Shown: one piece after another, positions 1-4,901 of the stretch | How positions within the stretch are numbered: the stretch's first letter is position 1 | How the letters are laid out: each line of letters begins with the position of its first letter | Assembly (NCBI GenBank): GCA_018691995.1 | Contig: JABHJM010000010.1 | Span: forward strand, 1 to 7,066 | Reading direction: 5' to 3' | DNA: 7,066 bases | DNA from: Candidatus Iainarchaeum sp. | GTDB taxonomy: Archaea; Iainarchaeota; Iainarchaeia; Iainarchaeales; JAAZKV01 | Translations under genes and position numbers: made by a program | Notes under the pieces: generated by a model | Told to the model about the DNA's origin: nothing | The model's input: the letters and a program-made list of their open reading frames with translations, nothing else | Databases searched by the model: none

Positions 1-1
1 A

Positions 2-346
2 GGATCTTATGTTTTAATTGATGAAGAAGTTTGTCAAGTTAAAAGTACAGAAAAAAGTAAACCTGGAAAACACGGAGCAGCAAAAGTTAGAATTGTTGCA
101 TTTAATATTTTCACTGGGCAAAAAAGAGGACTTCTAAAAGGAACTGATGTTGAAGTTTATATCCCAGTTTTAATGAAAAGAATGGCTCAATTTGTAGCAG
201 ACGTTGGAAACACTGTTCAAATAATGGACATGGAAAGTTATGAAACAATGGACGCTCCAAAACCAGAAGATCTAAAACTTGTTGCCGGAGACGAAGTAGA
301 ATATTACCATTATGGCGATAATGTAAAAATCATTAGAAAAAGATAA
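2..346 (+). CDS. eif5A: Translation factor aIF5A, 5'-truncated by window edge
   Basis: This is archaeal initiation/elongation factor 5A, which binds the ribosomal E site and helps peptide-bond formation at difficult sequences such as polyproline. Reading from base 2 gives 114 residues ending in TAA. The diagnostic hypusine loop SKPGKHGAAK is visible; the lysine before HG (visible residue 23, codon 68-70) is the one deoxyhypusine synthase would modify. The N-terminal SH3-like part continues as VRIVAFNIFTGQK, and the rest (about residues 50-114, YIPVLMKRMAQ to KIIRKR) is the C-terminal OB fold. Family members are about 130-140 residues, so roughly 15-25 N-terminal residues lie outside the window. 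The promoter is not visible. The loop makes the identity near certain. Confidence 0.96.
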   Translation, partial: GSYVLIDEEVCQVKSTEKSKPGKHGAAKVRIVAFNIFTGQKRGLLKGTDVEVYIPVLMKRMAQFVADVGNTVQIMDMESYETMDAPKPEDLKLVAGDEVEYYHYGDNVKIIRKR

Positions 347-363
347 CTTCTTTGCCCCCCTTT

Positions 364-390
364 GCCTATAAAATAATACTTAAACTTATT
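364..390 (+). promoter_or_regulatory. Promoter region of the thiI operon
   Basis: Two TATA-like elements overlap this stretch: CTATAAAAT at 366-374 and ACTTAAACTT at 378-387. The second is centred about 25 nt before the ATG at 407, the spacing expected for a leaderless mRNA and seen at other first genes here. The first would give a leader of about 11 nt made mostly of T. No Shine-Dalgarno sequence precedes the ATG, favouring leaderless translation. Which box is used cannot be decided by eye. Confidence 0.5.
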
Positions 391-398
391 CATATCTA

Positions 399-406
399 TT
401 TTTTTT
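399..406 (+). terminator. Eight-T run, candidate terminator of the aIF5A transcript
   Basis: Eight consecutive T lie 52 bases after the aIF5A stop codon and directly before the ThiI start codon. Archaeal termination often occurs at T runs without a hairpin, and none is seen here. The same run may simply be the start region of the next gene, so the call is moderate. Confidence 0.4.
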
Positions 407-1027
407 ATGAAAGAAAAAGCATTACTACTCTTAAGCGGAGGAATTGATTCTCCAGTTGCTGGAGTTATTACCCAAGAAAAAGGTTTTGACTTAACAGCAA
501 TCCATTTTTCACAAGTACCTTTTACCGATGATACTCCTGAAAAAAAATCTTTGGCAAGTGCAAAAAAACTTGGGATTCGCGAATTAATTGTAATTGATGT
601 TGGAGAAGAACTAAAAGAAATTGCCGATAAAACTTTTCGCGAATATTATTTTGTTTTAATGAAACGTTTTTTTGTTAAACTAAGTGAAAGAATTGCTCAC
701 AAAAATAAAATAAAGTTTTTAGTAACTGGGGAAAGTCTTGGACAAGTTAGTTCTCAAACAATGAGTAATTTGAACACAATTAATTTAGCAACAAAAGGTG
801 AAATTTTAAGACCTCTTTTATTTTTAGACAAACAAACAATTATTGATCTTAGTAAAGAAAAAGGATATTATGAAATTTCAACTGGAAAAGAAATGTGTGA
901 CGCTCTTGCTAGTGGAAAACCAAAAACCATAACAAAAATTGAAAAAGTTTTAGAAGAAGAAAAGAAATGTGAGATGAGTAATTTAATTAATAGCGCTCTA
1001 AAAAAAATAAGAACTGTGAAGGTGTGA
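407..1027 (+). CDS. thiI: ThiI-type tRNA sulfurtransferase PP-loop protein without THUMP domain
   Basis: This is an ATP-dependent sulfurtransferase of the ThiI family, which adenylates and thiolates uridine 8 of tRNA (s4U8); in some organisms ThiI also supplies sulfur to thiazole synthesis. The 206 residues hold only the PP-loop catalytic domain: the pyrophosphate loop SGGIDSP at residues 10-16 and the ThiI hallmark GESLGQVSSQT at 108-118. Cys164 in MCDALASGKPKT lies about where E. coli ThiI has catalytic Cys344 (alignment by eye); Cys188 is the only other cysteine. Usual ThiI proteins are about 380-480 residues, with N-terminal ferredoxin-like and THUMP domains that grip tRNA, and some have a C-terminal rhodanese. 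All are absent here, so tRNA recognition must come from elsewhere or the substrate differs. It is first in an operon with a P-loop NTPase and a TBP-fold protein; its stop is 2 bp before the next start. Family is secure, substrate is inferred. Confidence 0.85.
   Translation: MKEKALLLLSGGIDSPVAGVITQEKGFDLTAIHFSQVPFTDDTPEKKSLASAKKLGIRELIVIDVGEELKEIADKTFREYYFVLMKRFFVKLSERIAHKNKIKFLVTGESLGQVSSQTMSNLNTINLATKGEILRPLLFLDKQTIIDLSKEKGYYEISTGKEMCDALASGKPKTITKIEKVLEEEKKCEMSNLINSALKKIRTVKV
1020..1024 (+). promoter_or_regulatory. Shine-Dalgarno AGGTG that places the NTPase start at 1030
   Basis: AGGTG matches the archaeal anti-Shine-Dalgarno complement GGAGGTGAT. Aligned on the second G of AGG, the GTG at 1030 is 8 nt downstream, the same register as GAGG before the ATGs at 1560 and 2100. 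The alternative in-frame GTG at 1024 overlaps this site and would have no usable ribosome binding site. Confidence 0.6.
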
Positions 1028-1029
1028 AT

Positions 1030-1557
1030 GTGAAAAAAATTGTTATTGCTGGAGGACAGGGTAGCGGAAAGACCACAGTTATTGATAAACTTAAAAAAGA
1101 TTTTTGTTGTATTCATGAAGCTACATCGTACCTAATTGATAGCGGATATGTTCCAGAAGATCATTCTTTTGAAGAATTTCAAAATGAAGTTATTACAAAA
1201 CAAAAAGAAATGGAAAACTCTGTTGATGAAAAAATTGTTTTTTTAGACCGTTGTTTGATTGACACAATACTTTATCTTGAAGAAGAAGAAAAAGAAGAAA
1301 GTGACGAACTTCTTTTGGATATTAAAAATGCGAATTATAACCAAGTGTTTTTTTTGGATGCATTACCAGAAAAATATTGGCCTATGCCAGCACACAAAAA
1401 GCCAAGAATAACAACTTATCAAAAAGGAATAGAAAGAACAAAAAAATTGTTTGAAATATATGATCGATTTAATATTCCTATCAAAAAAATCCCTGCGGTT
1501 TCTTTAGATGAAAGAATTAAACTAATAAAAGAAATAATAAATAAACTTGAGGAATAA
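1030..1557 (+). CDS. AAA_28-type (NadR/kinase-like) P-loop NTPase
   Basis: A P-loop NTPase of 175 residues when started at the GTG at 1030 (177 from the GTG at 1024). Walker A is GGQGSGKT at residues 8-15. A conserved Glu follows at about residue 30 (HEATSYLI). The Walker B strand and DR signature IVFLDRCLID has D73 and R74, and a later strand reads VFFLDALPEKYWP. This order of motifs, including the C-terminal region with ERTKKLFEIYDRF and a DERIKLIKEI helix, matches the AAA_28 group. Those are small proteins related to nucleoside and nucleotide kinases such as the NadR ribosylnicotinamide kinase domain. The phosphoryl acceptor cannot be read from the sequence. It sits 2 bp after the ThiI-like gene and 2 bp before the TBP-like gene, so the three are almost certainly co-transcribed. 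NTP binding is very likely; a specific kinase activity is inference. Confidence 0.75.
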   Translation: MKKIVIAGGQGSGKTTVIDKLKKDFCCIHEATSYLIDSGYVPEDHSFEEFQNEVITKQKEMENSVDEKIVFLDRCLIDTILYLEEEEKEESDELLLDIKNANYNQVFFLDALPEKYWPMPAHKKPRITTYQKGIERTKKLFEIYDRFNIPIKKIPAVSLDERIKLIKEIINKLEE

Positions 1558-1559
1558 AA

Positions 1560-1838
1560 ATGGAACTAAAAGATTTTACTGGAAAACCATGTCGGGCAAA
1601 AGTTGCTTATGAATTTTTACCAAATAAAAAAATGAAACTTAAACTTAGTGAAATTGAAAAAAACATTGAAGAAAAATTTTCTATTGAAGTTAAATCAAAA
1701 ATCTTGTTAATTATTCGAGTCGAAGACAAAACTGTTTCTCTTTTTGAAAGTGGAAAATTACTTGTTCGTGGAGAGCGTGAAGAAGTGGCTGCAAAAGAGA
1801 TTGCTAAGAGAATTGTTGAATTAATCCCAACGGATTAG
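1560..1838 (+). CDS. Small protein resembling a single TBP repeat
   Basis: 92 residues, started at an ATG with GAGG at 1549-1552 in the standard register. The C-terminal half, VSLFESGKLLVRGEREEVAA plus a following helix (residues about 59-88), resembles the TBP pattern of a strand with F-x-S-G-K, a strand with V-x-G, then a long amphipathic helix. The first half (AKVAYEF, then a helix LKLSEIEKNI) fits the opening strand and helix of the same fold. Real archaeal TBP has two such repeats (about 180 residues) and DNA-contacting phenylalanines; here there is one repeat with one obvious Phe (F62). It may act as a dimer on nucleic acid, or use the helix-grip fold otherwise. Its operon with a ThiI lacking an RNA-binding domain makes an RNA- or protein-partner role conceivable. 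The fold assignment is by eye only, and no function is claimed. Confidence 0.5.
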   Translation: MELKDFTGKPCRAKVAYEFLPNKKMKLKLSEIEKNIEEKFSIEVKSKILLIIRVEDKTVSLFESGKLLVRGEREEVAAKEIAKRIVELIPTD

Positions 1839-1848
1839 TATTAAAAAC
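1839..1848 (+). promoter_or_regulatory. TATA-like box of the membrane protein/HIT unit
   Basis: TATTAAAAAC follows the preceding stop codon directly and is centred about 26 nt before the ATG at 1870. The sequence before that ATG (TTTTAATAGT) has no Shine-Dalgarno motif, so a leaderless or near-leaderless transcript is likely. The upstream operon may also read through. Confidence 0.5.
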
Positions 1849-1869
1849 ATTTGAAACTATTTTAATAGT

Positions 1870-2097
1870 ATGAAAGGCAATGCAGAATTTTTGATTTTAT
1901 TCATTCCATTTCTATTAATTGGGATTGGCTCATTTTACGTTGCTTGGTTTTATTCCCTTGAAAGCATACTCATTAACCCTGTACTTGTTTTTGGAGTACA
2001 ACTTGTTTTAAGTGCAGTCGGAATATTTTGTGCTGCTGTTGACATATTCGCAATAATGGTCCAATATGTTAATTGGAAATATTATAAAGAGGAATAA
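1870..2097 (+). CDS. Small two-helix membrane protein, unknown function
   Basis: A 75-residue protein I do not recognise. Two hydrophobic stretches, about residues 7-28 (FLILFIPFLLIGIGSFYVAW) and 37-66 (a long Val/Leu/Phe/Ala segment), predict a hairpin of two membrane helices. The chain ends in a charged tail, KYYKEE. There is no signal-peptide cleavage pattern and no catalytic motif. The ATG lies at leaderless distance from a TATA box. The stop codon is 2 bp from the HIT gene, whose Shine-Dalgarno sits inside the last codons, so the two are translationally linked. AT-rich codon use and good start context support a real gene, but the function is open. Confidence 0.6.
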   Translation: MKGNAEFLILFIPFLLIGIGSFYVAWFYSLESILINPVLVFGVQLVLSAVGIFCAAVDIFAIMVQYVNWKYYKEE

Positions 2098-2099
2098 GA

Positions 2100-2507
2100 A
2101 TGGATAAGAACTGTTTGTTTTGTAAATTTGCAAGTGGGACAATTGTTCCAAAAATTGTTTATGAAGATGATTTGTGCATTGTTATAATGGATAAATTTCC
2201 ACTTACTCGGGGCCAAAGTCTTGTTATTGGAAAAGCACATACAGATTATGTCTTTGATTTAGACGATAAGATTTATACTCATTGTATGCTTGTTGCAAAA
2301 AGAGTAGTGAAAGCAACTGATAAGGCACTAAATAGTGAGAGATGTTGGCTATTTGTCCAAGGACTTGAGGTCGCACATAATCATATTAAAATTTTACCAA
2401 TGTATTCAGACAAACATATTCTTCTTGAAGAGGGGACTGGAAAAGAAGTTAATGATGAGGAGCTTGAAGAGCTTGCTCAAATGATTAAATCAGAACTAGA
2501 AAAATAA
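2100..2507 (+). CDS. HIT-family (histidine triad) nucleotide hydrolase/transferase-like protein
   Basis: 135 residues of the HIT superfamily, small dimeric enzymes that act on nucleoside phosphoramidates, dinucleoside polyphosphates or adenylates. The N terminus CLFCKFASG (C5, C8) and H47 resemble the structural zinc site of Hint/Fhit relatives. The body strand IVIMDKFPLTRGQSLVIGKAH is typical: the classic D-x-x-P-x-x-x-G-H-x-L-(V/I)-x-x-x-H region, with RGQS replacing x-GHx. The active-site stretch VAHNHIKILP (residues 91-100) gives H93 and H95. H95 is the expected nucleophile, but the third triad position is K97 instead of His. The C-terminal acidic helix (about 117-135) is extended. The start has GAGG at 2089-2092 with an 8-nt offset. 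Family is confident; catalytic activity is plausible but modified, and the substrate is unknown. Confidence 0.85.
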   Translation: MDKNCLFCKFASGTIVPKIVYEDDLCIVIMDKFPLTRGQSLVIGKAHTDYVFDLDDKIYTHCMLVAKRVVKATDKALNSERCWLFVQGLEVAHNHIKILPMYSDKHILLEEGTGKEVNDEELEELAQMIKSELEK

Positions 2508-2520
2508 CACAAAAACTAGG

Positions 2521-2530
2521 ATTTATAAAA
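2521..2530 (+). promoter_or_regulatory. TATA box in the HIT-mcm intergenic region
   Basis: ATTTATAAAA is a strong archaeal TATA match. A start site about 25 nt downstream falls near 2550, exactly where a stable 8-bp hairpin (2550-2573) begins and where no reading frame of note starts. It could drive a short noncoding RNA or a long-leader mcm transcript. The box overlaps a palindrome at 2525-2546, so it could be controlled or bidirectional. Confidence 0.45.
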
Positions 2531-2546
2531 TGCTACAGCATTTTAT
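2525..2546. repeat. Perfect inverted repeat, 10-bp arms with 2-bp centre
   Basis: The arms ATAAAATGCT (2525-2534) and AGCATTTTAT (2537-2546) are exact reverse complements separated by AC. The left arm overlaps a TATA box; by symmetry the right arm reads ATAAAAT on the minus strand. As DNA it would suit a dimeric regulator. As RNA it could form a 9-bp stem with a UACA loop at the end of the HIT transcript, 17 nt after the stop. Confidence 0.7.
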
Positions 2547-2549
2547 TAA

Positions 2550-2700
2550 CCTACAAAACACACGATTTGTAGGACACTTTTGGCAAAGTTAGGATTTCGA
2601 ACTATGAAAGTATTAATTCTAGCATGCATTACTCATAGTAGAAGTTGAAAACTTTTTCCCCCAACACACATAGTAATGCCTTCACCGGCACAAAACCTAA
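2550..2700 (+). ncRNA. Candidate structured RNA or mcm leader, no family recognised
   Basis: This stretch has no credible reading frame and is visibly less AT-rich than the genes around it. It contains an 8-bp hairpin CCTACAAA/TTTGTAGG (2550-2557 with 2566-2573). A possible outer stem joins TTAGGaTTT (2589-2597) to AAACCTAA (2693-2700). A hairpin pairs ACTATGA/TCATAGT (2601-2607 with 2633-2639), and a longer-range pair joins GCATTACT/AGTAATGC (2626-2633 with 2672-2679). Small hairpins are AGAAGTT/AACTTTTT (2640-2656, one G-U pair) and TGCC/GGCA (2677-2690). Several of these exclude each other. A TATA box at 2521-2530 would start a plus-strand transcript near 2550. The strand is uncertain, since inverted repeats also fold in the complement. 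I could not fit it to tRNA, 5S rRNA, SRP, RNase P, C/D or H/ACA RNA. Confidence 0.3.
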
Positions 2701-2706
2701 AGAGAC

Positions 2707-2715
2707 ATTATAAAC
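2707..2715 (+). promoter_or_regulatory. Proximal TATA box of mcm
   Basis: ATTATAAAC, preceded by the purine-rich AAAGAGAC in the BRE position, is centred at 2711. Transcription would start near 2737, giving a leader of about 8 nt ahead of the ATG at 2745. A weak GTGAG (2735-2739) lies just before. On the minus strand the same bases read as a TATA box too. Confidence 0.5.
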
Positions 2716-2744
2716 AATAAAAACAAAGTATTATGTGAGCAAAA

Positions 2745-4859
2745 ATGGAACTTAACCTAGAAGAGATTGAAAGACAAGAAGAAAGTCCTTATATTGAAAG
2801 ATTTGAAGAATTTTTTAATTTAGAATACAAAAAAGAAATTGAAAAAATAATCGAATCATATCCTGAAAGCAAATCACTTATTATTGATTATAAAATACTT
2901 GAACGATTTGATCCAATTTTAGCAGATGAACTTGTTGATAATCCTGACGCAGTTCTTGAAGCAGCACACAAAGCAATTAGCGAAGTAAATATTCCTTCTT
3001 TAAACGTTGAAGAATTTAAACCATTTATTAGATTTTCAAATCTTCCAAAAGATAGTGAACCAGATCTTAGAAATATTAGTTCAAAACATCTTGGAAAAAT
3101 GATTGCTGTTGAAGGCTTGGTTCGACAAATTACTGATGTTCTCCCAAAATTAACAATGGCTGTTTGGAAATGTAAACGATGTGGAAATATTTATAGGGTT
3201 CCTCAAGAAAAACAAAAAGTTATTTCACCTGGAATGTGCGAATGTCACAGTCGCGATTTTGATTTAGCTGAAGAGCAATCTGGTTTCTCGGATTATCAAA
3301 AAGTTCAAATTCAAGAACCTTTAGAAAAATTAACTGGAAATGAACAAGCAGTTTACATTGATATTTATGTTAGTGATGATCTTGTAAACAAAGTTAGTGC
3401 AGGAGATAAAACAAAATTTGTTGGAATGCTAAGACTTGTCCCTCCGCAAAAAGATAAAAAAACTGTTTATGGAAGATTTTTGGAATGCAATTATTTAGAA
3501 GAAACACAAAAAGAATTTACTGAACTTGATATTACCAAAGAAGAGGAAGACGAAATAAGAAAATTATCAACTGATACAAAAATTTATGAAAAACTAACTG
3601 CGAGTGTTGCTCCTGCAATTTATGGACACGATATTGTAAAAGAAAGTATTGTATTACAATTATTTGGTGGAGTTACAAAACATTTACCAAATAATCAAAC
3701 TATTCGTGGAAATGTTCACGTTTTATTAATTGGAGATCCTGGTTGTGGAAAAAGTCAATTACTTCAAGCAACAAATAATATTGCTCCAAAAAGTATTTAC
3801 TTTAGTGGAAAAACTTCAAGTGCTGCTGGATTAACTGCAACTGCTGTAAAAGATGAATTTGGAGAAGGTGGATGGACACTTAAGGCTGGAGCGCTAGTAC
3901 TTGCATCTGGTGGAATTTGTATGGCAGATGAACTTGACAAAATGGATCCTCAAGATAGAAGTGCACTCCATGAAGCAATGGAACAAGGAATGATTAGTAT
4001 TGCAAAAGCAGGAATTATTTCAAGATTTAAAACTGACACTTCACTTTTAGCAGCTGCTAATCCAAAATATTCTCGTTTTGATAAATTCCAACCATTACTT
4101 GAACAAATTGAATTACCAGCTTCACTTATTTCAAGATTTGATTTATTTTTTATGATAAGAGATATTTTAGATCGAACAATGGATCAAAAAATTTCTGAAC
4201 ATATTTTAAAAACACACCAAAGTGGAGAAAAATTACGTTCTTCTAAAAAAACTGGAAAAGCATTAACAAAAGAAGAAAGAGAACATATTGAAAAAATTAC
4301 AGAACCACAAATCAATGACGAATTATTAAGAAAATATATTGCATTTGCAAGACAAAATTGTTTCCCCGTTCTTAGCGAAGACTCAATGAATGCACTTTCA
4401 GAATTTTATGTTAGCTTAAGAGACCAAGGAAGAAATCATGGAACTTATGCTGCAACAGCACGTCAACTTGAAGGACTTGTACGTTTAGCTGAAGCAAGTG
4501 CAAGAGTTCGACTTAAAGATATTGTTGAAATAGAGGATGCAGAAAAAGCAATAATGCTTGTTAAAAGAAGCCTTGAGGATACAGTAGTAGATCCTGAAAC
4601 TGGAAAAATCGATATTGATATTGTAACTAGTGGTACAACTCACACAAAACAAAATGCTATTTCAACAACACTTAGAATTATTAAAGATGCAATGAGTGAA
4701 GGAATTGACATGGTTCCAATTGAACAAGTTGTAGCTGAGGCAATGGAAAAGGGAGTCGCTGAAGATAAGGTAATGAGTGCACTTGCTGACCTTGAGAAAA
4801 AAGGTGACATTTACAAACCAAGACACCATTATGTTAAACCAACTGGAAACCAAAAATAA
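2745..4859 (+). CDS. mcm: Replicative DNA helicase MCM
   Basis: Archaeal minichromosome maintenance helicase, an AAA+ hexamer or double hexamer that unwinds DNA 3' to 5' at the fork with GINS and Cdc45/GAN. Its 704 residues are normal to slightly long. The N-terminal domain A and OB fold cover about 1-255, with zinc ligands C143, C146, C165 and C167. The last pair is C-x-C (MCECH) rather than the common C-x2-C. The AAA+ core shows Walker A GDPGCGKS (330-337) and the helix-2 insert region (about 362-388). It continues with Walker B ICMADE (D395, E396), pre-sensor-1 hairpin K421, sensor 1 AANP (N439), arginine finger R464 in SRFD and sensor 2 R573 in TARQLE. A winged helix occupies about 635-700. 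No intein interrupts the Walker A or other motifs, although archaeal mcm genes often carry one. It stands alone between an unusual intergenic region and the presenilin-like gene. Confidence 0.98.
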   Translation: MELNLEEIERQEESPYIERFEEFFNLEYKKEIEKIIESYPESKSLIIDYKILERFDPILADELVDNPDAVLEAAHKAISEVNIPSLNVEEFKPFIRFSNLPKDSEPDLRNISSKHLGKMIAVEGLVRQITDVLPKLTMAVWKCKRCGNIYRVPQEKQKVISPGMCECHSRDFDLAEEQSGFSDYQKVQIQEPLEKLTGNEQAVYIDIYVSDDLVNKVSAGDKTKFVGMLRLVPPQKDKKTVYGRFLECNYLEETQKEFTELDITKEEEDEIRKLSTDTKIYEKLTASVAPAIYGHDIVKESIVLQLFGGVTKHLPNNQTIRGNVHVLLIGDPGCGKSQLLQATNNIAPKSIYFSGKTSSAAGLTATAVKDEFGEGGWTLKAGALVLASGGICMADELDKMDPQDRSALHEAMEQGMISIAKAGIISRFKTDTSLLAAANPKYSRFDKFQPLLEQIELPASLISRFDLFFMIRDILDRTMDQKISEHILKTHQSGEKLRSSKKTGKALTKEEREHIEKITEPQINDELLRKYIAFARQNCFPVLSEDSMNALSEFYVSLRDQGRNHGTYAATARQLEGLVRLAEASARVRLKDIVEIEDAEKAIMLVKRSLEDTVVDPETGKIDIDIVTSGTTHTKQNAISTTLRIIKDAMSEGIDMVPIEQVVAEAMEKGVAEDKVMSALADLEKKGDIYKPRHHYVKPTGNQK

Positions 4860-4871
4860 ACCAAGAAATAA

Positions 4872-4879
4872 TTTATAAA
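4872..4879 (+). promoter_or_regulatory. TATA box of the presenilin-like gene
   Basis: TTTATAAA lies 13 bp after the mcm stop and is centred about 26 nt before the ATG at 4902. The bases before the ATG (CTTTCTTATACT) hold no Shine-Dalgarno, so the mRNA is probably leaderless and the gene is transcribed separately from mcm. AGAAAT before the box sits in the BRE position. Confidence 0.65.
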
Positions 4880-4901
4880 CCCTAAAAACCTTTCTTATAC
4901 T

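Noticed and set aside
868..1116. Minus-strand open frame across thiI and the NTPase gene
   Set aside because: It lies opposite two well-supported genes, has no promoter or ribosome binding site and no recognisable motif.
2650..2670. Origin-recognition-box-like G run (minus-strand TTGGGGGAAAAAG) near mcm
   Set aside because: Only one copy, no repeat array, no cdc6/orc1 gene in the window and no AT-rich unwinding element specific to it.
2556..2680. 5S rRNA suggested by TCGAACTATGAAAGT resembling the loop C/helix III motif
   Set aside because: Ends at the right distances do not pair as helix I, and helices II, IV and V cannot be found.
2576..2700. Possible tRNA or tRNA remnant in the HIT-mcm gap
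   Set aside because: The plus strand has a box-A-like TGGCAAAGTTAGG. The minus strand has GTTCGAAAT near a TTAGG/CCTAA pair and a TGCC/GGCA arm. In neither direction can a T stem, D stem and 7-bp acceptor stem be formed together. A tRNA search in archaeal mode would settle it.
2530..2720. Short reading frames at 2530-2592, 2604-2648 and 2676-2720
   Set aside because: They are 14-20 residues long, lack Shine-Dalgarno or leaderless spacing, and overlap the complementary segments.
2733..2738. ATG-TGA start-stop element just before mcm
   Set aside because: The predicted transcription start from the proximal TATA box is near 2737, so it would not be in that mRNA. It could matter only in a longer transcript.
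2735..2747. Shared GTGAGCAAAA before the mcm and final-gene start codons
   Set aside because: It is probably a coincidence of Shine-Dalgarno-like GTGAG with A-rich start context; only two copies precede starts, and a similar string at 4903 is coding.
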